Positions 38,598 through 49,574 are shown, counted from the stretch's first letter. The stretch is 64,000 nt of DNA from Pelatocladus maniniholoensis HA4357-MV3 (GCA_019359115.1 JAHHHW010000131.1:1-64000); one strand, 5' to 3'. The notes: generated by a model not told the origin, from the letters alone. Numbers and translations: made by a program.

Positions 38598-38892
38598 CTG
38601 TATACCCTTCCTCATATTTGGTTTTCAGGGAATATTTAGTTAGATTTACGTGCCTTATCATCCCTCATAAATAATTTCGCACTCCCATAGTATTTTTAAA
38701 GGAACTTATTGAATGACACTGCAAAAAACATTAGAGAGTCTGTACCAAATTTGATCCATGTATCACCTCTATGGCAAGTACGGCTGACTTATGATTGCTG
38801 GCTAGAAAAAGACATTGCTAAATTTTATAGGCTATCAACAAATCATTGATGGACAAAGCCACTTGAATTTAAATTGTGCATCTGCTGTCGGA

Positions 38893-38948
38893 AATTGCCA
38901 GTTAACTATAAGTTCCCTTGCTTTACGCATTTAGACTGGCAATTTTTT
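38893..38948 (+). terminator. Terminator-like hairpin without an obvious gene
   Basis: Arms AATTGCCAGT (38893-38902) and ACTGGCAATT (38935-38944) followed by a T-run. The 32-nt loop is long for an intrinsic terminator. Upstream on this strand there is no gene, so it may end a small RNA or be a relic. Confidence 0.35.
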
Positions 38949-39945
38949 CCTCAAAGTCACTTTGTTAAAAAGTCTTTCTGTCAAAACACTCACAGGTTAA
39001 AGCCATCGGTAACAGGTTGATATAATCAATATTTTGTCGATTAACTAACTATTAATCAAAACTTCGTCAAAATCGTTGTAGGAAACACTATTTTGAGGAA
39101 GCTGTTGCGTAATATTTAAACGCTTCATTTATTTTTGCCCTCAAAACATATTACAAACATATTTCCCACATTTTCAGCGTGACATTAATCGACAAAATCA
39201 AACTGATTTTAACCTGTGACTAATACCAAGCATTATAACCCCGCTTTTAACATGTACATCGTAACAAGATAAATTTTTAAATATTTCTGTAATAAACAGA
39301 ACCGTAATGATACTAAAATGTGTATTATTATTGACACTAAAATATACAGCGTTTTAATTTATACTTTTTATAAAATTATTTTTTGTTCACTTATCCCAGA
39401 TATTGATAAAATTTATCATTAAATAATATTATTATGAACTAGCTTTTGCTTTTAACTACTATGTATATTGAATATTTGCTATTGACCCTGTTTGATTTTA
39501 GATGAAAAAAATAAAACATATTTATTTAAAATACTGAGTTCTATTTAAACTTATTGACTCAGCAACGTTGTGGTTATGTTAAAATTTAATGACAATTAAA
39601 TGATGAAATCCTTATATGTTGGAAAAAGCAGACTTTGCGATTGAAGTATCTTGCATAAGTAATAAATGTATCTAATAGCAGATATCAAGCAAAAAACTTT
39701 TTTTATTTATTTAAAATATAGCTTAGGTAGGATGTAATTATTCTTGTAACGTGCATGAGTCTGTGTTTTTAAAAGCGTCCCACCACGCTGTCTTTTTGCT
39801 TTTATATATGAATGGAAGTAAACATGTATCTGCTTCTACCCTGTTTTCTGTATTTCTTAGAAGAGTAGTAAAAAACAAAACCTATGAAGGTAGGTTTTAT
39901 GGTATTCATGAAGATAACCTCAATAAGTTTAGATAACAATTTAAT

Positions 39946-39983
39946 AAAAAAGTACATGTGTAACTGTACAAATTTTTTAGGAT
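39946..39983 (+). promoter_or_regulatory. Shared alkaloid promoter box, copy 1 (upstream of P2)
   Basis: AGTACATGTGTAACT at 39951-39965, preceded by an A-run, with a -10-like TAGGAT 27 nt downstream of the box start (39978). The same box precedes the halogenase (50451) and I1 (58764), with a weaker version before the kinase-dxr unit (56055). It is about 390 nt from the P2 start codon, implying a long leader. Confidence 0.55.
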
Positions 39984-40141
39984 AAAGCTAAATTAGTACA
40001 TGATGTAATGTACTAATTATCAAAACTCAGGTCAAAGTTAAGTTCTTTTATATATGTAACTATATAGATGAAATTTCATTTTTTTAGTTATATTTAATGA
40101 GAGTTTTTGATTAATTGAAAGTAGAACAGCACAAAAAACCC

Positions 40142-40244
40142 GTAGACGCGGAGCGGCTTCTCGGAGAGTAATATATAACGGAAAGTAAACTTGCCCAAAA
40201 AGCTCTTCAATTCTGCCTACCTGCGGAAGCCGCTCCGCGTCTAC
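40142..40244. repeat. 19-bp inverted repeat, dispersed family
   Basis: GTAGACGCGGAGCGGCTTC (40142-40160) and its exact complement (40226-40244) around 65 nt. A common Nostocales palindromic repeat; related GCGTCTAC-type repeats occur near 32250 and 51780-51890. It lies in the leader between the promoter box and P2. Confidence 0.65.
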
Positions 40245-40343
40245 TGCTCTGTGTCTTCTGTCTTGTCATAACGACAATTTCCCACACCTATCTACTATTT
40301 TTTTAAACGAATATTCATACTCCTCATGAGGAATGAAGCAACA

Positions 40344-41369
40344 ATGAATACTAAAATTTCTGAACAAGCAATCCTAAATTATGAATACTATGAAACTCAA
40401 GAAACTAGTCATGAAATCAAAATGATAAATGCTTCTGTACAATCATCAACTTTGAAAGACACAAACAACTATCTTACAGAAGCTACTTTTAATTTGTCAG
40501 ACTACCTTGCACAACGGCAGGAAAAAGTTGAAGCAGCACTCGAAAGCTCAATCACTTCAGGTTATCCAGAAAAGCTATATGAGTCTATGCGGTATTCCTT
40601 AATGGCCGGGGGAAAACGTCTGCGCCCAATTTTATGTCTTGCCAGCTGTGAATTATCTGGGGGCGTTTTAGAAATGGCTATGCCCACTGCTTGTGCGCTG
40701 GAAATGCTTCACACGATGTCTTTAATGCATGACGACTTACCTGCTTTAGATAACGACGACTATCGTCGAGGTAAGTTAACCAATCATAAAATCTATGGCG
40801 AAAATATTGCCATACTGGCTGGCGATGCACTTTTGCCCTATGCCTTTGAATATATAGTAGTTCAAACAAAAGGAGTTCCAGCTGATCGCTTGTTACGAGT
40901 CATTGCTAAGTTAAGCCATGCGGTTGGAGCAAGAGGTCTAGCAGGTGGTCAAGTTGCTGATCTTGAATCAGAGAAATTGCAAAATCTTGATCTCGCAACT
41001 CTTAACTTTATTCACTCTCACAAAACTGGTGCATTGTTAGAAGCCTGTGTTGTTTCTGGAGCACTGTTAATAGGAGCAAATGATGAGGTTTTGCGGAGGC
41101 TTTCTCGTTATGCTCGCAATATTGGTCTTGCCTTTCAGATTATCGATGATGTCCTAGATGTTACTGCAACTAAGGAGCAACTAGGTAAAACTCCAGGTAA
41201 AGATGAAAAGGCACAGAAAGCAACTTATCCTAGTTTGTTAGGAATTAATGAATCTAGATACCAGGCACAAAAATTAATTGAGGAAGCCAAGAAAGAACTC
41301 GCTCCTTTTGAGAAGAAAGCTATCCCTCTAATAAGTCTAGCTGACTATATTATCACTAGAACTCACTAG
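40344..41369 (+). CDS. ambP2: Polyprenyl (geranyl) diphosphate synthase, AmbP2-type
   Basis: About 341 residues from ATG 40344; the ATG at 40326 overlaps the GAGGAA ribosome site and is less likely. A class I trans-prenyltransferase joining DMAPP and IPP. First Asp-rich motif in [11 protein letters not shown] and second in [10 protein letters not shown], with the Lys/Arg patch GGKRLRPIL. An N-terminal extension of about 45 residues precedes the catalytic core. As first gene of a unit with ispH and an AmbP3-like prenyltransferase in a hapalindole cluster, it should provide geranyl diphosphate for the P1 step. From sequence alone, chain length could be C10-C20. Confidence 0.88.
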   Translation: MNTKISEQAILNYEYYETQETSHEIKMINASVQSSTLKDTNNYLTEATFNLSDYLAQRQEKVEAALESSITSGYPEKLYESMRYSLMAGGKRLRPILCLASCELSGGVLEMAMPTACALEMLHTMSLMHDDLPALDNDDYRRGKLTNHKIYGENIAILAGDALLPYAFEYIVVQTKGVPADRLLRVIAKLSHAVGARGLAGGQVADLESEKLQNLDLATLNFIHSHKTGALLEACVVSGALLIGANDEVLRRLSRYARNIGLAFQIIDDVLDVTATKEQLGKTPGKDEKAQKATYPSLLGINESRYQAQKLIEEAKKELAPFEKKAIPLISLADYIITRTH

Positions 41370-41434
41370 GTAGCTAAGTAGTTATCGTAAATAGCTGGAC
41401 TCCTCCTACACCCCTACACCCACTTTCAATTCAG

Positions 41435-42637
41435 ATGGATACAAAAGCCTTAAAGCGATCGCTCCATAATTCCAATCGCTATTACCGTAATGGGTTTGGA
41501 CACAAAGTAGAAGCAACAGAAAGATTGCATTTTGACTATCAGAGTGGTTTAATCCAACAAATCCGAGAGAATGGCTATAAATTACAACGAGGTGATGTCA
41601 CCATTCGACTAGCAGAAGCATTTGGATTTTGCTGGGGGGTCGAGCGGGTGATTGCTCTAACCTATGAAACACGTAAGCAATTTCCTACTGAGCGAATTTG
41701 GATTACCAACGAGATTATTCACAATCCGACGGTGAATCAAAATCTGACAGAAATGCAAATTGAATTTATTCCAATGAATGAGCAGGGACAGAAGGATTTT
41801 GCGGTTGTTACTGAGGAAGATGTAGTAATTCTACCTGCCTTTGGAGCTACAATTGAGGAAATTAAACTATTAAATACGATAGGGTGTACAATTGTAGATA
41901 CAACCTGTCCGTGGGTTTCTAAAGTTTGGAATAGTGTTGAAAAACACAAAAAACAAAGTTACACTTCAATTATCCATGGTAAATATAAACACGAAGAAAC
42001 AATTGCAACTAGTTCCTATGCAGACAAATATCTAGTTATTCTCAATTTACAACAGGCAGAGTATGTCTGCAATTATATTCTCAATGGTGGAGACCGTGAA
42101 GAATTCTTGAGCCAATTTGCTGGAAGCTATTCTTTTGGATTTGATCCAGATACTGATTTAGAACGCATAGGTATTGCCAATCAAACGACAATGCTCAAAA
42201 GGGAAACCGAGCAAATAGGAAAGCTATTTGAGCGTACTCTCATGCGTAAGTATGGCCCAAGCCAAATCGATAATCATTTCTTGAGCTTCAACACCATCTG
42301 CGATGCAACCCAAGAGCGTCAGGATGCAATGTTCAAACTTGTGGAAGAAAAGATAGATTTGATGGTTGTGGTGGGTGGGTTTAACTCGTCTAACACAACT
42401 CACTTGCAGGAAATCGCCTTGGGGCGCGGTATCCCCTCTTATCACATCGACAGTGTAGAACGTTTGGGGCCAGGTAATCGAATTCAGCACAAAAAGCTAA
42501 ATCAAGATTTAGAAGTGGTTGAAGAATGGCTACCACAAAGACCAGTTGTAGTAGGAATTACTGCTGGAGCTTCTACCCCAGATACAGTTGTTTCTAATGT
42601 CATCGAGAGGCTTTTTGAGATCAAGTCAGCTATGTAG
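41435..42637 (+). CDS. ispH: 4-hydroxy-3-methylbut-2-enyl diphosphate reductase
   Basis: 400 residues, the cyanobacterial/plant length. The last MEP-pathway enzyme, an Fe-S protein producing IPP and DMAPP. The conserved cysteines for the cluster are in [22 protein letters not shown] and [25 protein letters not shown] is the substrate-binding segment. It is 65 nt after P2 and followed by the AmbP3-like gene, so probably one operon. A housekeeping ispH almost certainly exists elsewhere, so this copy would be a pathway-dedicated one, as in other hapalindole-type clusters that carry their own MEP genes. Confidence 0.93.
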   Translation: MDTKALKRSLHNSNRYYRNGFGHKVEATERLHFDYQSGLIQQIRENGYKLQRGDVTIRLAEAFGFCWGVERVIALTYETRKQFPTERIWITNEIIHNPTVNQNLTEMQIEFIPMNEQGQKDFAVVTEEDVVILPAFGATIEEIKLLNTIGCTIVDTTCPWVSKVWNSVEKHKKQSYTSIIHGKYKHEETIATSSYADKYLVILNLQQAEYVCNYILNGGDREEFLSQFAGSYSFGFDPDTDLERIGIANQTTMLKRETEQIGKLFERTLMRKYGPSQIDNHFLSFNTICDATQERQDAMFKLVEEKIDLMVVVGGFNSSNTTHLQEIALGRGIPSYHIDSVERLGPGNRIQHKKLNQDLEVVEEWLPQRPVVVGITAGASTPDTVVSNVIERLFEIKSAM

Positions 42638-42722
42638 CACTTTGTCTGGGAAGAGTGGAGACTTTGAGTTGCCTGTAAGGGGCTGTGGGGGGGAGAACGG
42701 AACGGTTTTTACCGTTAGCTGA

Positions 42723-43769
<1,047 letters not shown>

Positions 43770-43866
43770 CTAACTCAAAACTCTAGAAGCGGCATTGCTA
43801 ATCTCGATATAGAAGATCAATACCGTCTTAGTCAGTAAAGTGCAGGACTAGGTGAACTTTAAAATT

Positions 43867-43998
43867 TTGTGTTGCCAAAACTGGAATTTATACGAATGGA
43901 GACGACATAAACTCCTGATTTTAACTACAGCTAGTCGTTGAAAAACCAAATTTTTTGCTCAATTTTTGGTATTTTTATCCTCTATTTTGGCAACACAA
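43867..43998. repeat. MITE-like element with 14-bp terminal inverted repeats
   Basis: TTGTGTTGCCAAAA (43867-43880) and its exact complement (43985-43998). About 132 bp, no coding capacity. It occupies the gap between P3 and the first Rieske gene. With this element aside, the 296-nt gap shows nothing else. Confidence 0.7.
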
Positions 43999-44065
43999 TT
44001 ATCTTTTGACTAGTAGGTGTGCTAAGGCAGTCTAGAATTTCTTGTTTGAATCAAGGAACAAACAA

Positions 44066-45145
44066 ATGGTTAGCTATGTTGAAAAGGTCATACAGCTGAA
44101 AACCACAACACCAGAAACTCAAGTGGACAACAAGGTAATGAACCTAGCAGCTAGTTGGTACATTGCCATGCAATCTAAGGAACTAGGCAAAAAGCCACAA
44201 GCAATAGAGTTATTTGGTCGTTCTCTAGTTGCATGGCGAGACAAAGCAGGTAAAGCAGTGATTATGGAGCGTTTCTGCTCACACTTAGGTGCATCTTTAG
44301 CAATCGGTGAGGTAGTAGATGGTTGCATTCGATGCCCTTTTCATCACTGGCGCTATGATAGTTCTGGTGTATGCGTGGACATACCAAAGGTAGCAACACC
44401 TACAACAGATTTAATTCCGCCAACAGCGCGTCAATACACTTATGTGACTCAGGAAAAATATGATTACATTTGGGTGTGGTATGGAACTGCGACTCCTTTA
44501 TTTGACTTACCCAAGTTTGATGCGGCAGAAAGCGACAAGCATAAATATATGGCTTGTCCTGCATCCATTCCAGTAAAAACTACTGTACGGCGGGTAGCTG
44601 AAAATGCATTTGACCACCACCATATCGTCTCAATACATAAAATGCCAGTAAATGGTCAAATTAAACTGACCCTGCTGAATGAGGAAGATGTAGAAATTAG
44701 CGAATTACCAATCGCAAAAGAAGCCTGGATGGGAAGTCTCATCGAAGCCCAACTTAAAACCTATTTTGGTGTAGGTGCAATTACCAAGGTTTTAGGATTA
44801 AATTTTGAAACTTTGTCGGTTCGAGGAGATGCTTGGCCGAGTGGCTCTGTAGCAATAATGAAATTCAACGGACAGCAAAAGTTTCAGCTACTCAGTGGTG
44901 TTACTCCAATCTCTGAAAACCAGACCATTTGGCACCTTTTGTTAATGATTAAAAAAACTGGCAACTTATGGTTAGATTTACTTTCCTACATTGTATTTGG
45001 TCAACAAAATGTAGCTACTGCATTTGTGGATAAAGCGCTTTTCGATGCGATGAGTCCATATACAGGTCGAGCGTTTATTAAGCCCGATCAGCCAGTGCTG
45101 AAGTTTAGACAGTTTTATCAAAATTGGGTTGCGAAAGCAGAGTAA
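44066..45145 (+). CDS. Rieske non-heme iron oxygenase 1 (AmbO-type)
   Basis: 359 residues from ATG 44066 (MVSYVEK), placed by its AAGGA site and by homology to the next two genes. Rieske [2Fe-2S] motif CSH...CPFHHW, mononuclear iron motif ENAFDHHHIVSIH (D-x2-H-x4-H). Similar to the pheophorbide a oxygenase-type Rieske proteins of hapalindole-family clusters, which are thought to oxidise late intermediates. Needs an electron-donating reductase, not seen here. The first third is nearly identical at DNA level to the two following paralogs, while the catalytic part differs, so the three probably act on different positions or substrates. Confidence 0.9.
   Translation: MVSYVEKVIQLKTTTPETQVDNKVMNLAASWYIAMQSKELGKKPQAIELFGRSLVAWRDKAGKAVIMERFCSHLGASLAIGEVVDGCIRCPFHHWRYDSSGVCVDIPKVATPTTDLIPPTARQYTYVTQEKYDYIWVWYGTATPLFDLPKFDAAESDKHKYMACPASIPVKTTVRRVAENAFDHHHIVSIHKMPVNGQIKLTLLNEEDVEISELPIAKEAWMGSLIEAQLKTYFGVGAITKVLGLNFETLSVRGDAWPSGSVAIMKFNGQQKFQLLSGVTPISENQTIWHLLLMIKKTGNLWLDLLSYIVFGQQNVATAFVDKALFDAMSPYTGRAFIKPDQPVLKFRQFYQNWVAKAE
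44114..44427 (+). repeat. Near-identical block shared by three Rieske genes, copy 1
   Basis: About 314 nt, matching 45281-45594 and about 46559-46860 with only a few substitutions. It covers the Rieske cluster domain. Copies 1 and 3 remain near-identical for roughly another 100 nt. Confidence 0.85.
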
Positions 45146-45232
45146 AAAGATATTTTGTCAATACAATTATTTTTTCATAAATAAGTGTGCCACGGCAGTC
45201 TAGATTTGTTATTTGAATCAAGGAGCAAATAA

Positions 45233-46315
45233 ATGGTTAGCTACGTTGAAAAGAGTATACAGTCAAAAGTTACACCATCAGAAACTCAAGTGGACAACAA
45301 GGTAATGAACCTAGCAGCTAGTTGGTACATTGCCATGCAATCTAAGGAACTAGGCAAAAAGCCACAAGCAATAGAGTTATTTGGTCGTTCTCTAGTTGCA
45401 TGGCGAGACAAAGCAGGTAAAGCAGTGATTATGGAGCGTTTCTGCTCACACTTAGGTGCATCTTTAGCAATCGGTGAGGTAGTAGATGGTTGCATTCGAT
45501 GCCCTTTTCATCACTGGCGCTATGATAGTTCTGGTGTATGCGTGGACATACCAAAGGTAGCAACACCTACAACAGATTTAATTCCGCCAACAGCACGTCA
45601 ACATACTTATGTCGCCCAGGAAAAATATGGTTACATTTGGGTTTGGTATGGAAGTGCAACTCCTATGTTTCCTTTACCTAAGTTTGACGCGGCAGAAAGC
45701 GACAAGCATAAATATATGCCTTATCGCTTCTCCTTGCTAGTAAAAACTACTGTGCGACGAATAATTGAAAATGCATTTGACCATCACCATCTCGTTACAT
45801 CACATAAGATGCCAGTAGATGGTCAAATTAGACTGACTATGCTGAATGAAGATAATGTGGAACTTAGCGAACTCCCAATCGCAAAAGAAGCCTGGATTGG
45901 AGACATTATGGAAGGTCAACTTAAGACTTATTTGGGTACGCGTTTAATCACAAAAGCTTTAGGGTTAAATGCTGGAGCTATGTGGAATCGAGTAGATGCA
46001 TGGCCTAGTGGATTCATAAGCAGAGTTGATCTCAGTGGACAACAGAAAGTAATAATTATTTCTAGTGTGACTCCAGTTTCTGAAAATGAAACAATATGGC
46101 ATACGCTTCTCATGATCAACAAAACTGGCAACTTGTTACGAGATTTATTTTCCTATATTGCTTTTGGTCGGCAAAGTGAAGCGACTGCATTGCAGGATGA
46201 ACCAATTTTTAATACTATCAGTCCATGTACGGAAGGACGGGCATATGTTAATACTGACCATTCATTGTTGAAGTATAGACAATTTTATCAAAGTTGGGTT
46301 GCAAAGGTAAAGTAG
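45233..46315 (+). CDS. Rieske non-heme iron oxygenase 2 (AmbO-type)
   Basis: 360 residues, AAGGAG site before the ATG. Rieske ligands C71, H73, C90, H93; mononuclear iron triad D183, H186, H191 (ENAFDHHHLVTSHK). It diverges from its neighbours after about residue 120, most visibly around 200-300, which should line the substrate pocket. The 88-nt spacer before it repeats the sequence upstream of gene 1, so the duplication included the ribosome-binding region. Confidence 0.9.
   Translation: MVSYVEKSIQSKVTPSETQVDNKVMNLAASWYIAMQSKELGKKPQAIELFGRSLVAWRDKAGKAVIMERFCSHLGASLAIGEVVDGCIRCPFHHWRYDSSGVCVDIPKVATPTTDLIPPTARQHTYVAQEKYGYIWVWYGSATPMFPLPKFDAAESDKHKYMPYRFSLLVKTTVRRIIENAFDHHHLVTSHKMPVDGQIRLTMLNEDNVELSELPIAKEAWIGDIMEGQLKTYLGTRLITKALGLNAGAMWNRVDAWPSGFISRVDLSGQQKVIIISSVTPVSENETIWHTLLMINKTGNLLRDLFSYIAFGRQSEATALQDEPIFNTISPCTEGRAYVNTDHSLLKYRQFYQSWVAKVK
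45281..45594 (+). repeat. Near-identical block shared by three Rieske genes, copy 2
   Basis: Partner of 44114-44427 (offset 1167 nt). Identity stops sharply near the codons after the Rieske domain. Confidence 0.85.
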
Positions 46316-46371
46316 AAAAAAGCTAGCAGTGAATCTGCTTCTGTTGTGAAACATTAAGTTCTTCTTTTTAG

Positions 46372-46436
46372 GGCGTTGTTGCATCAAAATATGAATCATG
46401 CGATCGCTCTAATTCATATTTCTATTCTGCAACGCC
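46372..46436. repeat. Small palindromic repeat of the GGCGTTG family
   Basis: GGCGTTGTTGCA-type left end and TGCAACGCC right end, 65 nt overall, with ATATGAAT/ATTCATAT inner arms around a GCGATCGC. Related ends occur at 55921 and 56131-56245. It lies between Rieske genes 2 and 3. Confidence 0.6.
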
Positions 46437-46498
46437 AAAATCGCTGTAGCTATTTTATAAATACCTACATTTTACATCTTAATAGAAGGAACAAATAA

Positions 46499-47590
46499 AT
46501 GGTTAGCTATGTTGAAAAGGACGTACAATCAAAGCTTACAACATCAGAAGCTGAAGTTGACAACAAGGTAATGAACCTAGCAGCTAGTTGGTATATTGCC
46601 ATGCAATCAAAGGAACTAGGCAAAAAGCCACAAGCAATAGAGTTATTTGGTCGTTCTCTAGTTGCATGGCGAGATAAAGCAGGTAAAGCAGTGATTATGG
46701 AGCGTTTCTGCTCACACTTAGGTGCATCTTTAGCAATCGGTGAGGTAGTAGATGGTTGCATTCGATGCCCTTTTCATCACTGGCGCTATGATAGTTCTGG
46801 TGTATGCGTGGACATACCAAAGGTAGCAACACCTACAACAGATTTAATTCCGCCAACAGCGCGTCAATACACTTATGTGACTCAGGAAAAATATGATTAC
46901 ATTTGGGTGTGGTATGGAACTGCGACTCCTTTATTTGACTTACCCAAGTTTGATGCGGCAGAAAATGACAAGCATAAATACATGCTTTATCGCTTTTCCT
47001 TCCCAGTAAAAACCACTGTGCGGCGGGCAATTGAAAATGCATTTGACCACCATCATCTCATCACAATGCATAATCTGCCAGTAGTTGATCAAATTAGACT
47101 GACTATGCTGAATGAGGAAGATGTAGAACATAGCGAACTACCATTCGCAAAAGAAGCCTGGATGGGAAGCTTCATCGAAGCCCGAATTAAAAGCTTTATT
47201 GGTGTAGGTGCAATTACCAAGGTTTTAGGGTTAAATATTGAAACTTTGTACAATCGAATAGATGTCTGGCCTAGTGGATTTATAAGCACAATGAAGTTCA
47301 ACGGACAACAAAACGAGAAGCTAAAGGCATTCACTAGTTTTACCCCCATTTCTGAAAATCACATCATATGGCACATTTTGCTCACGATTAACAAAACTGG
47401 CAACTTATGGTTGGATCTTCTTTCCTACATTGTTTTTGGCTGGCAAGTGGAAGTTGGCGGATTAGAAGATAAACCAGTGTTGGATGCGATGAGTGCATTT
47501 ACGGGTCGAGCATTTATCAAGTCTGACCAGCCATTGTTAAAGTTTAGGCAATTTTATCAAACTTGGGTTGCTAAGGTACAGTCAAACTAA
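46499..47590 (+). CDS. Rieske non-heme iron oxygenase 3 (AmbO-type)
   Basis: 363 residues, AAGGA site before the ATG. Same intact Rieske motif as its neighbours and mononuclear motif ENAFDHHHLITMH. Closest to gene 1 in the first 150 residues, but distinct in the middle (NLPVVDQIRLTMLNEEDVEH). Third member of a tandem array followed by two Stig cyclases in the same direction, so probably a tailoring enzyme of the same alkaloid pathway. Confidence 0.9.
   Translation: MVSYVEKDVQSKLTTSEAEVDNKVMNLAASWYIAMQSKELGKKPQAIELFGRSLVAWRDKAGKAVIMERFCSHLGASLAIGEVVDGCIRCPFHHWRYDSSGVCVDIPKVATPTTDLIPPTARQYTYVTQEKYDYIWVWYGTATPLFDLPKFDAAENDKHKYMLYRFSFPVKTTVRRAIENAFDHHHLITMHNLPVVDQIRLTMLNEEDVEHSELPFAKEAWMGSFIEARIKSFIGVGAITKVLGLNIETLYNRIDVWPSGFISTMKFNGQQNEKLKAFTSFTPISENHIIWHILLTINKTGNLWLDLLSYIVFGWQVEVGGLEDKPVLDAMSAFTGRAFIKSDQPLLKFRQFYQTWVAKVQSN
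46559..46860 (+). repeat. Near-identical block shared by three Rieske genes, copy 3
   Basis: Partner of 44126-44427 (offset 2433 nt). Differs by only a few bases, for example TAT for TAC and GAT for GAC codons. Confidence 0.85.
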
Positions 47591-47677
47591 TTTAAGTTGT
47601 GAGCTTATTCCAAAATTATTAGTACCTAATCTTAATTGAAACAGATGTTATCTAAATTGGTAGAGGAGCAAAAGCTG

Positions 47678-48364
47678 ATGAAGCAAAATTTGATTGTTGC
47701 TATTACTGTTTTTTTGATATACATTTACTTTGCAATAAATACTCCTGCTAATGCTGCAAATGTGATTTCAATTCCCATCAATAATGCCGGATTTGAAGAT
47801 CCTTTTTTGAGGGTAAAAGATGAATTTACTCTTGAGACACCAACTAACTGGACAATGTATAATCCAGATGGTTTAATCCCTGAAAAACCAACAGACTCAA
47901 CTTCCTATTTAGGCGTAACAAATGCTTTTCCAAGATCAGCCTTCTATAACCAGCACGCTCCTGAAGGTCGAAATCTAGGATCTGTTTACCTAATCCAAAA
48001 ATCAGGAAGCGGTGTCGCGGGTCTGGAACAAACACTTGATGCTACCTTAGAACCTAATACAAAATACACGTTAATGGTTGATATAGGCAACGCAGCAGAT
48101 GGCTTCAAAGACATTTCCCTAGCTGTTTTTCCTGGCTATCGTGTGGAATTACTAGCAGGTGATACAGTGTTGGCTGCTGACGAAAATACCATCTCCATAG
48201 AAGAGGGAGAATTCAAAACCTCAACAGTAACATTCGCTACTAAGCCTAACACGCCCTTATTAGGACAGAAGTTAGGAATTCGGCTCATTAATCTTTTACA
48301 AAGTTCATCTGCAAATATTGATTTCGATAATGTCCGCCTAACTGCACAACCTACCAATATTTAA
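47678..48364 (+). CDS. Stig cyclase 1 (HpiC1/AmbU/FamC/WelU family)
   Basis: About 228 residues from ATG 47678, which has a GAGGAG site; the in-frame ATG at 47645 gives a poor signal peptide context. Signal peptide ending TPANA, then the mature domain SIPINNAGFEDPF...IDFDNVRLT, a calcium-binding, carbohydrate-module-like beta-sandwich. These proteins catalyse the Cope rearrangement, cyclisation and electrophilic aromatic substitution that turn the geranylated indole isonitrile into hapalindoles or fischerindoles. The Asp in the C-terminal DFDNVRL segment corresponds to the region of the known catalytic Asp of HpiC1. Which isomer is formed cannot be told from sequence by eye. Confidence 0.92.
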   Translation: MKQNLIVAITVFLIYIYFAINTPANAANVISIPINNAGFEDPFLRVKDEFTLETPTNWTMYNPDGLIPEKPTDSTSYLGVTNAFPRSAFYNQHAPEGRNLGSVYLIQKSGSGVAGLEQTLDATLEPNTKYTLMVDIGNAADGFKDISLAVFPGYRVELLAGDTVLAADENTISIEEGEFKTSTVTFATKPNTPLLGQKLGIRLINLLQSSSANIDFDNVRLTAQPTNI

Positions 48365-48547
48365 AATTTCTCACAATTTCACAGTATCTATTTAGAGAAG
48401 AAAATGTAGTTAATTTTGGATAAGCACTTAATTAATTCATCTTCTTAAGTATTCTCCTCGTTGAACTTTTAACTCATTACAAGATTTTCAACACACAATA
48501 TTGCTCGAAAGAAATTGTTATCTAAATTGGTGAAGGAGCAAAAAATC

Positions 48548-49231
48548 ATGAAACGTAAATTGATTGTTGCTATTGTTTTTTTTATATACATTTGTCTTGG
48601 AATTAATACTCCTGCTAGTGCTAAAGGTGCTGTTTCTATTCCGATAAACAATGCTGGATTTGAAGACCCTTTTATAGAGGTAGTAGATGATTATACAGTC
48701 GATACACCTCCTGGTTGGACAACATATAATCCAAATAATTTAGTACCAGAAAAACGAACAACATGGACTTCTAATAACGGTGTAGGATATGTTGGTCCAG
48801 GTACACAGTTTTATAACCAGTTAGCTCCAGAAGGTCGGAATATAGGATACATTTATCTTGCTCAAAAGCCTGGAAGTGGTATCGCTGGTTTTGAACAAAT
48901 ACTTGATACTACCTTAGAACCCGATACAAAGTATACGCTAAAAGTTGATGTTGGTAATTTCGCGGGTACATTCAAAGGAGTTTCCTTTGCTGGTTTTCCT
49001 GGTTATCGAGTGGAATTAGTAGCAGGAGATACAGTTCTTGCTGCTGACCATAATAATCTCTTTATCAAAGAAGGAGAATTCAAAACCTCAACAGTTACAT
49101 ACACTACTACACCTAAAGATCTCCATTTAGGTCAAAAGTTGCGAATCCGACTTGTCAACCTCTTACAAGACAAATTTTCTGGTCTTGATTTTGATAATGT
49201 GCGCTTAATGGCAGAATCAATTGAGACCTAA
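48548..49231 (+). CDS. Stig cyclase 2 (HpiC1/AmbU/FamC/WelU family)
   Basis: About 227 residues from ATG 48548 with an AAGGAG site. Signal peptide ending TPASA, mature domain SIPINNAGFEDPF...LDFDNVRLM. Paralog of the preceding gene with the same start context, clearly a tandem duplicate that has diverged. Stig cyclases are known to work as homo- or heteromers and the pairing decides stereochemistry, so a pair is functionally plausible. Ambiguine clusters I know of carry more copies; only two are in this window. Confidence 0.92.
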   Translation: MKRKLIVAIVFFIYICLGINTPASAKGAVSIPINNAGFEDPFIEVVDDYTVDTPPGWTTYNPNNLVPEKRTTWTSNNGVGYVGPGTQFYNQLAPEGRNIGYIYLAQKPGSGIAGFEQILDTTLEPDTKYTLKVDVGNFAGTFKGVSFAGFPGYRVELVAGDTVLAADHNNLFIKEGEFKTSTVTYTTTPKDLHLGQKLRIRLVNLLQDKFSGLDFDNVRLMAESIET

Positions 49232-49574
49232 AATTTGTACGCTGTTATAGTAATTACTGTGATTTTGAATTTTGAATTTGGATCGAAAAAGTGAAATCTG
49301 TCTACATTTCTGCAAATCTATCATCTGTTGCAAGCATTTTTCAAATTTGTATTACTGATGATACTGATGAATAGGATGGGTATCCTAATCGTCTAACTAT
49401 GGGATGGGTGAAACTTCCATCCCATAGTTAATCATAATTAATAGAAATTTATGTAAAATTGGGATGCCCGGTTTAAATGTTCTAATATGGAGAAACTTAA
49501 TCAGGAAATAAATAGTTCAGGTTAGTCATCTTGAAAGAGCATTTAGCCAAAATGAACAAAATCAGAAACCCAAG
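49232..49574. other. Intergenic region after the Stig cyclases
   Basis: Contains the hairpin at 49394-49430 and then the decayed start of the fourth Rieske-type gene: codons VSHLE preceded by CAG at 49517-49519 where the paralogs have ATG. No other gene seen. Confidence 0.6.
49394..49430. terminator. Hairpin downstream of the Stig cyclase genes
   Basis: 14-bp perfect stem TAACTATGGGATGG / CCATCCCATAGTTA with a 9-nt loop. No T-run follows, so it may act as an RNA-stabilising or factor-assisted terminator hairpin. Confidence 0.5.

Larger units (their letters stand above)
38598..40343. other. Long AT-rich non-coding region before the alkaloid genes
   Basis: About 1.75 kb with no credible gene; the only open frame (39751-39936, 61 codons) lacks a ribosome site and protein-like composition. 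It holds a terminator-like hairpin at 38893-38948, the first copy of the shared promoter box at 39951, and a 19-bp inverted repeat at 40142-40244. Long poly-A/T-rich stretches dominate 39200-39700. Confidence 0.6.

Noticed and set aside
39751-39936. 61-codon open frame in the long non-coding region
   Set aside because: No ribosome site, no recognisable protein pattern, surrounded by AT-rich DNA.
39946-39990. NtcA site (GTA-N8-TAC) in the promoter box
   Set aside because: The half-site spacing does not fit in the four copies; the conserved part is a different sequence.
40051-40070. TATATGTAACTATATAG as a fifth promoter box
   Set aside because: Only TGTAACTAT is shared, with no AGTAC part; kept out as too weak.
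44113-47600. CRISPR-like or satellite repeats
   Set aside because: The repeated blocks are coding segments of paralogous Rieske genes, not short spaced repeats.
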